Below are positions 32,668-41,127 of a stretch of DNA of 64,000 nt, piece after piece. The DNA comes from Campylobacter iguaniorum (lineage in GTDB: Bacteria > Campylobacterota > Campylobacteria > Campylobacterales > Campylobacteraceae). How positions within the stretch are numbered: the stretch's first letter is position 1; each line of letters starts with the position of its first letter. The stretch is from contig NZ_CP009044.1 in assembly GCF_000736415.1 (NCBI RefSeq), positions 1 to 64,000 of the forward strand, given 5' to 3'. The position numbers and the translations under genes were made by a program. The notes beneath the pieces were generated by a model that saw nothing but the letters and a program-made list of their open reading frames with translations, did not search any database and was not told where the DNA came from.

Positions 32668-32779
32668 ATTACCGTTCTTCATTTATTAGGTATTGCCTAA
32701 CAAGTCCAACAAATACGGACGGTGCGTATTTTGGTTTGTTGAACTTCATCAACTTATTATAAAGATATAATAATGCTGA

Positions 32780-32809
32780 ATTTTAGCAAAAATTATTCTA
32801 AAAAGTCAA
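32780..32809 (-). promoter_or_regulatory. Promoter of the ribozyme/leading-region transcript, site B
   Basis: Minus strand: TTGACT (32809-32804), an 18-bp spacer with TTTTAGAATAATTTTTGC, and TAAAAT (32785-32780). A near-consensus sigma-70 promoter carrying the shared spacer element, immediately beyond the end of the transglycosylase gene. It should start RNA near 32772, about 100 nt before the proposed 5' splice site. Confidence 0.7.
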
Positions 32810-33238
32810 TTAGTTTGAGGCATATTTCTTTTCCGCTTCAAAAAATGCACTTAATACTTTGTCTCCGTATGGATTATCTTTTATTCTTCCATTGTAGCAA
32901 GTAATAGCATTTTTACTAAAACCGTGCTTTTTGAAACATCCTTGAAGTACCCACGCCCCAACGAATATGTTAGTCCTTGGTTCAAATAAATCATCTCTTG
33001 AGATACCATATTTTTCAAGGGATGGAAGATGTACAGTATTTATTTGCATTATCCCTATATCTTCGGTACCATTTGTATTAACATTTACTGCATTTGGGTT
33101 ATGTTTGCTTTCAATCTTAGCAATAGACCATAGCAACCTTGGATCTATACCAAAATGCTTTCCTGCTTCTTCGTAATAATTTGCATTTGCCATTAGAGTG
33201 ATATTACATATAAAAAAAATAATTGACAAAAATTTCAT
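32810..33238 (-). CDS. Lytic transglycosylase (VirB1/SLT family)
   Basis: 142 aa from the ATG at 33238 with AAGGAGA upstream. Signal peptide (FLSIIFFICNITLMANA). The SLT core is PRLLWSIAKIESKHNPNAV (catalytic Glu) and DIGIMQINTVHLPSL. It cuts peptidoglycan locally to let the transfer apparatus through the wall. A Cys pair near the C-terminus (GCFKKHG, TCYNG) fits VirB1-type enzymes. Confidence 0.88.
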   Translation of the reverse strand: MKFLSIIFFICNITLMANANYYEEAGKHFGIDPRLLWSIAKIESKHNPNAVNVNTNGTEDIGIMQINTVHLPSLEKYGISRDDLFEPRTNIFVGAWVLQGCFKKHGFSKNAITCYNGRIKDNPYGDKVLSAFFEAEKKYASN

Positions 33239-33242
33239 CTTT

Positions 33243-33554
33243 TTATTCTCCTTTTGATAAATCGTTTCTAATCTTTGCAAGCATAAATGGCTCGCTGTAC
33301 TCCTTTCCAGTTTTGTCTGATATAAAACTCAAGACATCGGATGTTTTAAGCATCATATTCTGGAACTTTTTAATTATTGCATCTGCTTCGTTAAATTCAA
33401 TTTGATTTCCTCCTGCTTTTCTAAGTTCCTTGAAAACATCATTAGTTTTAATAAGAAGTTCATACATAAGCTCTGCTTCTCTTGTATCGAGATAGACAAC
33501 TTTTGAATTAGACTTATTAAGCATATCCACTCTTTTTTTAGTTTTTTTTGACAT
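33243..33554 (-). CDS. Hypothetical protein (103 aa)
   Basis: Strong AAAGGAGG site. Basic N-terminus and helical body; no signal or TM. Between the transglycosylase and a membrane protease gene. Function unknown. Confidence 0.45.
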   Translation of the reverse strand: MSKKTKKRVDMLNKSNSKVVYLDTREAELMYELLIKTNDVFKELRKAGGNQIEFNEADAIIKKFQNMMLKTSDVLSFISDKTGKEYSEPFMLAKIRNDLSKGE

Positions 33555-33555
33555 A

Positions 33556-34116
33556 CTAAATACCTCCTTTGTTTATTAACTCTTTAATAACATATTCATA
33601 AGCAATAAAACCAATACCTATAAATATCAAATAAAACAACCAACTATTTTGAGATAATGCTACTTTAAAATCTTGTGTACTAGGCATTGAGTTAGCAATA
33701 AGAATATATAAAATCCAGTAAAAAAGTAATATACTCCACCATTCATTTGGCATAAACTCAAAATAATAAGTGTAAGTTAGAAAAGCCCCTCCAAGTAACA
33801 TAAGTGGAGCCATACCAATAGCAGCTGCATTATAAAAAGATACATAAGCTTGAACGCTTCCAAAATCCCATAAAATTCTATCTTGTCCGCTTGCATCAAC
33901 ATAAGGTATCTTTTTAGGAATTATTGAAAAACCATAAGGACGGCCACCAGTTAAAGATGCTACTATCCAATGAGCCGTTTCGTGAGGGAGTGTATCCATA
34001 ATTCCCCAAAAGAACACACTCCATATTCCACCTTTATCAAGTAATCTATTTTTGAATTGTGAGAGCATTACGACCAACACTATTCCTGCAAAATGCCAGA
34101 TGTAAAGCTCATTCAT
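33556..34116 (-). CDS. Membrane metalloprotease, M50-like
   Basis: 186 aa with about four TM segments. The zinc motif HETAH sits at the end of the second segment (GIMDTLPHETAHWIVAS), and NSMPSTQDFKVAL supplies the distal Asp typical of site-2 proteases. It would cleave a membrane protein. Its TTA stop lies just before the next gene and it overlaps the HD-GGDEF gene by 4 bp, so the two are coupled. Confidence 0.6.
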   Translation of the reverse strand: MNELYIWHFAGIVLVVMLSQFKNRLLDKGGIWSVFFWGIMDTLPHETAHWIVASLTGGRPYGFSIIPKKIPYVDASGQDRILWDFGSVQAYVSFYNAAAIGMAPLMLLGGAFLTYTYYFEFMPNEWWSILLFYWILYILIANSMPSTQDFKVALSQNSWLFYLIFIGIGFIAYEYVIKELINKGGI

Positions 34117-36515
34117 TTTTCTACCTCACTACTTGTTAAGACTCTTGCATCTTTTGTATTATCGTCTGATAATTTTAATTGATAAAGGTCATTTTCATTC
34201 ATATCAAAAACTCTAGCAAAAATTGGTACGGCATCAAAATCAATAGTTTTACCATTAAACTCTATATAAAATTTTGATGTTATATAATTATTTGCAATAT
34301 CAACGAAACCTATATCCCCTCTTTTTCTATATTCTCTTATAAAATACATTGTAAGCTCTTTGCTATTACTTTTAAAGCCTACTGCATTTTCAACCGCTTC
34401 TGTAACCGTACTAAGATTGAATAAAATCATATCTTTATATGAGATTGAATAAAACATCATTTTATAACCAAAATCTTTGCTAGTATTAATCTTTAATTTT
34501 AGCTCCTCAAGTATTTTATTCTCATACTCCTCAATATTAAAAGCCTCATCAGTTTCATAATCTTTATCCTCATCAAAGTCTATATTGGTTTGTTTAGCTT
34601 TTTTTTGAGGTAAATCTTTCTTCTTTTTTTGTTCTTCTTTAACTACTGCTGTCTGTTTTTCTGGTTGCTTTAGTTGATTGTTTAAATTTTCCTCCATCAT
34701 ATCTGTGAAATCATCAGCTATACCAAAATCATTTAAGGCAACTATTCTTTTTGCTTGTGGTTGTTGAGGTTCTTTGGTTTCATCTTTAGACTTTTCAGCA
34801 TCTGCAAAAACAACTCTATTTCTTCCCTGCTCTTTTGCTTTATAGACTGCTTCATCTACTTTTTTAGCAAGTTCTTTTACATTGCTATAATCTTTTGCAA
34901 GTCCAGCTCCAATACTAATCGTATATTTAATATCTTTTCCGTCAATGCTTAATGAGCTTTGTTCTATTTGACTTCTAAGCTTTTCAAGTTGAGCCTCAAA
35001 CTCTTCCTTTTGTATTTTAGGGAATAGTATTAAAAACTCTTCTCCTCCATATCGATACACTCTTCCATCATTATCTCTTGTAGCTTTAAACATAGTATCT
35101 ACCATATGTTTAAGAACTTCATCTCCAGTATGATGTCCGTATGTGTCATTTATAGATTTAAACTTATCTGCATCTATAAACGCAAGTGCTAATGTATCTT
35201 TGTTTTCATTGAAATACTTTTCCACTTCTTGATCATAAGTCGCTCTTGTAAAAGCTCTGGTTAAATGACATTTAGAGGCCTTATCCTCAAGTAATCTGTT
35301 CTCTACTAAAACTTTTGCGAGCTGGTCTTTTAACACTTTGTTTTCATTGTCTAAGTCTTTTACCTCTTCTTTAACTGATTGAGCTTCAATCGTTACTGGT
35401 TCTTGCTCCTTGTCATTTAAGGCAACTTGTTTTTTCTCTCTTTTAGAGATAAGTTTTTCTTGCTTTCCATCTGATTTAAAATACTCATCAATTTCAAAAT
35501 CTCTCGCTCCCTTATCAGCTGTAATCAAAAGTTTAATTAAATCATTTCCACTTGGAACTTTAATTGAGTGATGATTTTCAATAGCCTCAATAACAATTTT
35601 TCTATCCCTATAATTTGGATACATTTTCATAAAGAAAATTTTAGATATTTGATGGTGAGGTTGAGAAGAGAATATCTCTGGAGATACATTCTCAAGTCTC
35701 TCTTCCATCTTCTTAATTTTTCCAATATCGTGAGCTAGTGCTGCGATAATAGCTTTTCCAAGTAAAAGTACATAGTTTGTCTTGCTGTGTCTTTTAAGCT
35801 CTTCGTAAATTGAATTTACAACATTTAAAGTATGATCATACAAAGATACTTTTCTAAGTATCTGGTACGATGTAAGTCCATCTTCTGTTAAAATGTCTTT
35901 TTTATATTTGGTTTCTGGATCTTTTTCAGTAAAACTTACAACACTTGGAGTATCTATTCCTTTATCTTCTATGAGCTTTAAAAGTTCTATGATAATATCA
36001 ACCTCCTCATCAAGCAATCTATCTATATGAGGCATTACAATATTATTAAACAACTCATTACTTCTTTGTTTTTTGAAATTTACATATAATGGTGGTTTTT
36101 TCTCTTGAGTGTTAAATTCTTTTTTCGACTCTGCCATCACCTCTTTTTTGATATTCTCTTTAATTCTTTGATTTTGAAGCCATATACTTGCAATATCTTC
36201 GATATGAACATATTTAACCGAACAATTTGATCTATTTCTTAGTCTATTATTTTGCCAAAGAAGTACACCGATAAACAAAAATTGCTCTAAAACTATCAAC
36301 ATATAAATAGCATTTCTATGATTATCAAGGAGTGCTGCATAAATTTGAGAATTGAATAAAATATCAGCATCAAATATAATTTCTCCAGTATCAACATACA
36401 AAATACCAATTATTGCCATAATCATACCAACTGTTGTATATAGTAAATACATCAAAAGTTTTCTTATTAGTGGATGCTTATATACAAAGTCCATAAACAT
36501 ATCTAAAAAAAACAT
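34113..36515 (-). CDS. Membrane-anchored HD + GGDEF protein
   Basis: 800 aa. Two N-terminal TM helices (about 19-41 and 68-87). HD phosphohydrolase domain about 215-345 with YDH at 226-228, AHDIGK at 261-266, HH at 287-288 and NHH at 314-316. Coiled coil about 375-412. GGDEF domain about 415-570 with intact FIDADKFKSIND and GGEEF (490-494), and a nearby RxxD (RDND) that may act as an inhibitory site. The last 200 residues are unassigned. Predicted c-di-GMP synthase with an HD hydrolase; adjacent to traD. Confidence 0.8.
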   Translation of the reverse strand: MFFLDMFMDFVYKHPLIRKLLMYLLYTTVGMIMAIIGILYVDTGEIIFDADILFNSQIYAALLDNHRNAIYMLIVLEQFLFIGVLLWQNNRLRNRSNCSVKYVHIEDIASIWLQNQRIKENIKKEVMAESKKEFNTQEKKPPLYVNFKKQRSNELFNNIVMPHIDRLLDEEVDIIIELLKLIEDKGIDTPSVVSFTEKDPETKYKKDILTEDGLTSYQILRKVSLYDHTLNVVNSIYEELKRHSKTNYVLLLGKAIIAALAHDIGKIKKMEERLENVSPEIFSSQPHHQISKIFFMKMYPNYRDRKIVIEAIENHHSIKVPSGNDLIKLLITADKGARDFEIDEYFKSDGKQEKLISKREKKQVALNDKEQEPVTIEAQSVKEEVKDLDNENKVLKDQLAKVLVENRLLEDKASKCHLTRAFTRATYDQEVEKYFNENKDTLALAFIDADKFKSINDTYGHHTGDEVLKHMVDTMFKATRDNDGRVYRYGGEEFLILFPKIQKEEFEAQLEKLRSQIEQSSLSIDGKDIKYTISIGAGLAKDYSNVKELAKKVDEAVYKAKEQGRNRVVFADAEKSKDETKEPQQPQAKRIVALNDFGIADDFTDMMEENLNNQLKQPEKQTAVVKEEQKKKKDLPQKKAKQTNIDFDEDKDYETDEAFNIEEYENKILEELKLKINTSKDFGYKMMFYSISYKDMILFNLSTVTEAVENAVGFKSNSKELTMYFIREYRKRGDIGFVDIANNYITSKFYIEFNGKTIDFDAVPIFARVFDMNENDLYQLKLSDDNTKDARVLTSSEVEK

Positions 36516-36516
36516 C

Positions 36517-37893
36517 TTATTTCACCTTTTCAATGATTTTAGGCATCTGTATCATAATTTCGCTCTCTCTTACTGGAGCCGTTTTGCCTTTAAATTCGCC
36601 CTCAAAACCAAAGTAATAAAACTCTCTTTTTTGGAGTCTTGTTATATCCTCTGGTTTTATATTAATCTCTTCAACCTCTCTGGATGTAATCCCACCATTT
36701 AATGATAAGAATGGAGAGTATCCTTTTCTAGTACCTCCAAGATTTGAAATAACTTGAGCACTGCTATTCTCATTTAACCTCATAACAATTTTTGTACTTG
36801 TAAGGTCAAAAAGTTTATTAGCTCTATCTCTACCAATTTCAGCAACGATGTCGGCCATAGACTGAGTAAGTCCAGTAATCGCAACATTAGCAGCTCTTCC
36901 TTGAGCATAAAGTGTCTCAATCCCCATATAAACAGATGAAGCCATCTCATCGATATATAGATTTAATCGTCTCTCAAAAGAGTCTCCAGATGCGTAGTAT
37001 CTACCTACGGCACTTTGTATCATAGAAATAACAACTTTTGAAATTACAGATGATACTTGTCTTGTAAGCATCGAACCAGTTTGGATATAAAGTATAACTC
37101 CCTCCCCTTGCTCCAATTTGTCAATAAAGATATTCTCATCAACATTACCAATTATCTTCCCTATGTTTCCAGTTGTCATTTGCGTAAGTGTCGTTCTAAG
37201 CGTTGATGATACTTTTGCAAAATAGTCCTGCGGTGATGCTAGTATCTGCTCAATTAAAATGAGCAATCGGTCTTTATCCTCCTCATTCTTAATTGAAGAG
37301 ATATTTGTATGAAGAGCTTTAAGTCCATCATAGTAAGCATAGCTCGCTACCTCATTAAAGTTGATAGGTTCTGGATTATTTGTTTGTCTCCTAATCATCA
37401 AAAGAGATTTTACGATGGCCGTTGTTGTCTCATAAGCCACATTGTAAAAGAACTCATCTTTTGCAGGTACTCCAGATACAATATGAGATATAACCTCTTC
37501 CTCAAGGTAATAATTCTTTAATGGATTAATGAATATTGAATATTGAGGATAAATTGGAGTTAAAAAAAGTACCTCTTTTTCTCTTCCGTGTAACTTGGCT
37601 ATTTGGTACATTTTTGAGAATAAGCCAATATCACCTTTTGGATCGATTACGATTACATTATCTCCCTTTGGAATGTCCTGCTCAATCATCCCCTCTAGTA
37701 ATCTTGTTTTCCCAACCCCTGGGGCACCAAACACAAAAGTATGATTAGGACGGTTCTCATCAAGTTGTCTAATGTCTAAAAGTTTCTTTTGTTTATAGTC
37801 CTCAATAGCAAAACCTTTACCGATTGTAGTAAAAGGTTTTTGCTTTGACTTAAAAATCTTGTTTTTAATACAACAATTTTCAAAGAGTTTCAT
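36517..37893 (-). CDS. traD: Type IV coupling protein TraD (SXT/GGI type)
   Basis: 458 aa ATPase that brings the relaxase-DNA complex to the channel. Walker A GAPGVGKT at about 56-63, Walker B region NLYIDEMASS, then the AAA arginine/sensor block ETLYAQGRAANVAITGLTQS. The opening (TFVFGAPGVGKTRLLEGMIE...DPKGD) is like SXT/R391 TraD, which pairs with MOBH relaxases. No N-terminal TM helices are seen; the short N-terminus (about 1-40) is soluble, so it may need a membrane partner. Confidence 0.85.
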   Translation of the reverse strand: MKLFENCCIKNKIFKSKQKPFTTIGKGFAIEDYKQKKLLDIRQLDENRPNHTFVFGAPGVGKTRLLEGMIEQDIPKGDNVIVIDPKGDIGLFSKMYQIAKLHGREKEVLFLTPIYPQYSIFINPLKNYYLEEEVISHIVSGVPAKDEFFYNVAYETTTAIVKSLLMIRRQTNNPEPINFNEVASYAYYDGLKALHTNISSIKNEEDKDRLLILIEQILASPQDYFAKVSSTLRTTLTQMTTGNIGKIIGNVDENIFIDKLEQGEGVILYIQTGSMLTRQVSSVISKVVISMIQSAVGRYYASGDSFERRLNLYIDEMASSVYMGIETLYAQGRAANVAITGLTQSMADIVAEIGRDRANKLFDLTSTKIVMRLNENSSAQVISNLGGTRKGYSPFLSLNGGITSREVEEINIKPEDITRLQKREFYYFGFEGEFKGKTAPVRESEIMIQMPKIIEKVK

Positions 37894-38461
37894 AAAACGC
37901 TCTCAATACTTTTTCTATTTCTGCTACTTCGTTTTGATCAATCATAATGTAGCTTCTATAATCATCAAGGGTTGCTTTAATAGCTTCTCTAATAGTTAAA
38001 GGCGGACGGTAAGGTTTTGGAGTAACACAACCTTGAAAAACATCTGCAATATTTATATATGCTGCTTCTTTAGGATAGTTACTCTCTTTGAAATATCCAC
38101 TACCATCTGGCATCTCGTGATGAAAATATGTATAATCTGCACAAAGCTTCAAGCCTTTTCTTTCAAGATACTCCGATCCTAAAACTGGATGCCTTTTCAC
38201 AACGGCATATTCATCTTCTGTTAAGTGTCCGCTCTTACTTATCAAATTACCAACTGACATTAGCCCAACATTGGCGTAATATCCTGCTAAATAGTATTGA
38301 GGTTCCTCTATACCAAGAGCCTTACCGATCATAGTGCTAATTATTCCAGTTTGATTGATTTTATCGTGTAAATAAGGTTTATAAAGTTTGAGCATTACAA
38401 TAAAATCATCTAAGAACTTCTTTTCAAACGCTATATCTATCTCTTTATTTATATCTTTCAT
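37880..38461 (-). CDS. Degenerate HD-GYP protein
   Basis: 193 aa. Carries the C-terminal half of an HD-GYP domain (VKRHPVLGSEYLERKGL, YFHHEMPDGSGYFK, AAYINIADVFQG), but the HD pair is replaced (AGYYANVGLMSVG in place of HDIGK). It may bind c-di-GMP without cleaving it. It overlaps traD by 14 bp and follows the membrane-protein gene, so it belongs to the coupling-protein operon. Confidence 0.65.
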   Translation of the reverse strand: MKDINKEIDIAFEKKFLDDFIVMLKLYKPYLHDKINQTGIISTMIGKALGIEEPQYYLAGYYANVGLMSVGNLISKSGHLTEDEYAVVKRHPVLGSEYLERKGLKLCADYTYFHHEMPDGSGYFKESNYPKEAAYINIADVFQGCVTPKPYRPPLTIREAIKATLDDYRSYIMIDQNEVAEIEKVLRAFYETL

Positions 38462-38480
38462 ATTTCTCCTCCTAAATAGA

Positions 38481-39293
38481 TTAATAGTTTTCGTACTCTT
38501 CTTCCATTCTATATTTTTCTCTTGTATTTACATACCCTTTATAAAAAACAGTCAAGTAAGGAAAAAATGCAAATATTAACATTGAGAAAAATATTTCATT
38601 TGCCGTATCTCCAAGTGCAGGAATTACAAAACGATAATAGTAGTTGTATATCATTTCTGCTGTAAGTTCGTGAGTTGTAAAAAATGAAAATATCCATTGT
38701 GAAAAATCAATCCAACTGTAAACAACATTAGGATCTTTTAGTGATAGTTCTTGGATATAATGAAGCAAATAGTATATACCTACACCTTTGATAATAAAAG
38801 TAGAACTTCTACCATTGATAAGTGCAAATATAGCACGCTTTGTAAGGCCACCCTCATAATATTTAGATAAATACACCATAAAGATAGTAGATATTACAAT
38901 AGGTGCATAAGAACTTACTGTAAACAACATCTCTTCTTGATTATTAAGGGCATCACCTAAAAAATAAAATTTAAAGCCAGGATAAATTGTTTGTAAAAAT
39001 GGTAACAAAGTAATAAATAGTAATCCCTCTAAAATACCACTTTTAAAACCTATTTTAAAAAAGTCAAAGATTTGTTCTAATGTAAAATACTCTTTTGGTA
39101 GATCATCACTTCTACTTTCAAGTACATAATATCTTTGAATTTCACTAAGAGCATTTATGATATTTTTAGGTGCTTTATATGCTGATCCACTACCTCCACC
39201 TGCGTTATTAGCTTTAAAATCTACATTTTGGTGAGCAAACCTACCTCCACCATAATTAGATCCACCAGTTCCTCCAGTTCCGCTACTAGGCAT
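38481..39293 (-). CDS. Gly-rich multi-spanning membrane protein
   Basis: 270 aa, start at 39293 (MPSSGTGG) with AGGAGG upstream. The first 40 residues are Gly/Ser-rich and probably disordered; about five hydrophobic helices follow (roughly 85-255), then an acidic tail. Position upstream of a TraD that lacks TM helices makes it a possible membrane anchor for TraD. That is inference; no family recognised. Confidence 0.5.
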   Translation of the reverse strand: MPSSGTGGTGGSNYGGGRFAHQNVDFKANNAGGGSGSAYKAPKNIINALSEIQRYYVLESRSDDLPKEYFTLEQIFDFFKIGFKSGILEGLLFITLLPFLQTIYPGFKFYFLGDALNNQEEMLFTVSSYAPIVISTIFMVYLSKYYEGGLTKRAIFALINGRSSTFIIKGVGIYYLLHYIQELSLKDPNVVYSWIDFSQWIFSFFTTHELTAEMIYNYYYRFVIPALGDTANEIFFSMLIFAFFPYLTVFYKGYVNTREKYRMEEEYENY

Positions 39294-39303
39294 CTTCAAC
39301 CTC

Positions 39304-39993
39304 CTACATTAGTTTAAATTTAACTTTTTCATCTAAGCTCATCGATAAAAGCTCTCTCTCTTCTTGAGATGGCTCTCTGTCAATATAAATCTTTATCCGT
39401 TTACCGAACATTCTTTGCATCGTATAGATTGTGTATCTATTACCAAGAACCTCTTTAATGATATGCTCAGTTAAAAATTTACTTACTCTATCAAGCACTA
39501 TATTGATCTTATTTTTTTTAATACCAAGTTTATGTATATGAAAATTAAGATCTATACCGATTTTATATCTACCCTCTTCTAGCTCTTTTGGATTTAATAA
39601 ATTCATTGGAGCAAAAGCTTTACCATATCTTGTAGATACTTCCAATCCATAATCGGTTTTAGAAACAATTTTCCCTCTAACCACTTTATCATTTTCAAGA
39701 GTTCCTTTGATGGCCTCTAATCGCTCTTGAGTATTTTCTTCGATTATATATCGATACAATCTATCTCTTACATAATTTAATCTTTTTTGTGTAATTTTTA
39801 CACGCCTTTGTTTTTGTCGGTTATTTCTATCAACAAACACCTCATAAAAATCAAGTTTTCCATCTTTGTAGTTATCAAATACCTCCCCAAGTCCAAGTTC
39901 ATCCCTCACTGCACGCTTTAAACAACGAACAATAGTGTAGCTATCTACATCATATTGTCTTGATACTTCATCTAAAACATCCAGTATAGTCAT
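39304..39993 (-). CDS. NusA-like transcription factor
   Basis: 229 aa. Residues about 1-90 resemble the NusA N-terminal RNA-polymerase-binding domain (ILDVLDEVSRQYDVDSYTIV). About 105-165 is an S1-like barrel (VVRGKIVSKTDYGLEVSTRY, FAPMNLL), followed by LDRVSKFLTEHIIKEVLGNR, KRIKIYIDREPSQEE in place of the KH region. Much shorter than NusA (about 350-500 aa). A plasmid-borne elongation or antitermination factor would suit long transfer operons. Moderate confidence. Confidence 0.5.
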   Translation of the reverse strand: MTILDVLDEVSRQYDVDSYTIVRCLKRAVRDELGLGEVFDNYKDGKLDFYEVFVDRNNRQKQRRVKITQKRLNYVRDRLYRYIIEENTQERLEAIKGTLENDKVVRGKIVSKTDYGLEVSTRYGKAFAPMNLLNPKELEEGRYKIGIDLNFHIHKLGIKKNKINIVLDRVSKFLTEHIIKEVLGNRYTIYTMQRMFGKRIKIYIDREPSQEERELLSMSLDEKVKFKLM

Positions 39994-39996
39994 TAA

Positions 39997-40221
39997 CTAT
40001 CTCTCTGTTTCTAAAATTTCAAATTCTTTGAAAAAATCGCCGAACTCTTCAATAAGACAATCAAATAAACCCTCCTCTTTTAAGGCATTGATTGTTTTTC
40101 TATCTTTTCTTTGTCCTGCGATAGTTCCATAGAAGCCTGCCTTACTTAGCTTGTGTTTTTTAAGAAAAAAATTAGTTTTCGCCCCTCTTTTATCAAGCTG
40201 TTTAATGATTATATGTTTCAT
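39997..40221 (-). CDS. Small helix-turn-helix-like protein (74 aa)
   Basis: Basic protein with AKTNFFLKKHKLSKAGFYGTI as a candidate HTH, then an acidic helical end. First gene of the traD operon, facing the Xre gene across a 107-bp divergent promoter region. Its ribosome site is AAATT-like and weak, so the exact start is uncertain. A regulator by position. Confidence 0.5.
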   Translation of the reverse strand: MKHIIIKQLDKRGAKTNFFLKKHKLSKAGFYGTIAGQRKDRKTINALKEEGLFDCLIEEFGDFFKEFEILETER

Positions 40222-40271
40222 AATTTGCTATAATATTCCTTGTTTGGTGTTTGATAAAAATCTTTATCAGA

Positions 40272-40294
40272 TTTTAGCATAATATATTCTAAAA
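40272..40294. promoter_or_regulatory. Shared operator/promoter element, site C
   Basis: TTTTAGCATAA and ATTCTAAAA arms within a 23-bp element in the divergent region between the HTH gene (minus) and Xre gene (plus). On the minus strand it ends TATGCTAAAAT, matching the -10 of the other sites. Confidence 0.6.
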
Positions 40295-40328
40295 TAAAAT
40301 TAAATGACTACTTAAATGGAACAAAAAA

Positions 40329-40559
40329 ATGGAAGATAAAGAAGAATGTAGAGAAATGGGAGAGCGAATAAAGCAACTCCGTAAACAACTTGGTATTAGT
40401 CAAGACGAATTTGCAACTAAATTAGGCTTAAAGCAAAGAACACTGTCTTATATTGAGAGTGGTGATAGGGGTATCTTATGTAGTGTTGTTAAAAAAATGC
40501 ACAAAGAGTTCGGGGTGAACCCTGAGTGGATTATATTTGGCAAAGGAGAAATGCTTTAG
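40329..40559 (+). CDS. Xre-family regulator (76 aa)
   Basis: A stand-alone HTH_3 domain: IKQLRKQLGISQDEFATKLG then LKQRTLSYIESG, and NPEWIIFGKGEML at the end, which is typical of phage-type repressors. No strong ribosome site is visible. It overlaps the convergent nuclease gene by 4 bp and is a candidate to bind the shared operator upstream. Confidence 0.8.
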   Translation: MEDKEECREMGERIKQLRKQLGISQDEFATKLGLKQRTLSYIESGDRGILCSVVKKMHKEFGVNPEWIIFGKGEML

Positions 40560-41074
40560 CGTAATAAACAATTCATTACGCTGGGATCTTTCCCCCAAAC
40601 TCCTTTTTTATTACTCTTAGCGTGTTTTAGTAACTTCTCATATCTCTCTTTAGTATCATTTTCTTTTATATATTCCATAAATGGAACGGCATAGCCCTCA
40701 CCTACCATAATCTCATTAAAAAGTCCAAAAGGTGTCTCCACAATACAAATAGATCTACCATATTGGTCTTGTCCGTTCTCATAAATCTTGTATTTATCTC
40801 CAATCTTCATAAATGACTTTGCAAAAGATGTAGCCTCTTTTCCAAACTGCACCATACGACCAGATGTTATACCTGCACACTTAGAGGCATCCTTGGAAGC
40901 TTTTTTATTTTCTTTACTCTCTGGAGTGTCAATATAAGCAATCCTGCATTTTATTTCATTTCCTCCAGATTTAAAATAAAGAGTATCTCCATCAACTACA
41001 CTTTTAAGAACTCCTATCTCTGCACTATAACTAAAAACTGCTGCCATTGATAAACCTGCAATAAACTTCAACAT
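40556..41074 (-). CDS. Secreted thermonuclease (SNase family)
   Basis: 172 aa, signal peptide about 1-17. VVDGDTLYFKSGG, KCRIAYIDTPE (catalytic Arg and Asp) and YENGQDQYGRSI, then EGYAVPF and KGVWG, are the micrococcal nuclease pattern. Such nucleases occur on many conjugative plasmids. Substrate ssDNA, dsDNA or RNA; cellular location periplasmic or secreted. Confidence 0.85.
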   Translation of the reverse strand: MLKFIAGLSMAAVFSYSAEIGVLKSVVDGDTLYFKSGGNEIKCRIAYIDTPESKENKKASKDASKCAGITSGRMVQFGKEATSFAKSFMKIGDKYKIYENGQDQYGRSICIVETPFGLFNEIMVGEGYAVPFMEYIKENDTKERYEKLLKHAKSNKKGVWGKDPSVMNCLLR

Positions 41075-41127
41075 ATCTGAAACTCCTATGTGATATAATT
41101 TTTCAAAAAATAAAAAGGTTTAAAATA

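Noticed and set aside
37880-38461. Active HD-GYP phosphodiesterase
   Set aside because: The HD pair is replaced by YANVG, so catalysis is unlikely; called degenerate instead.
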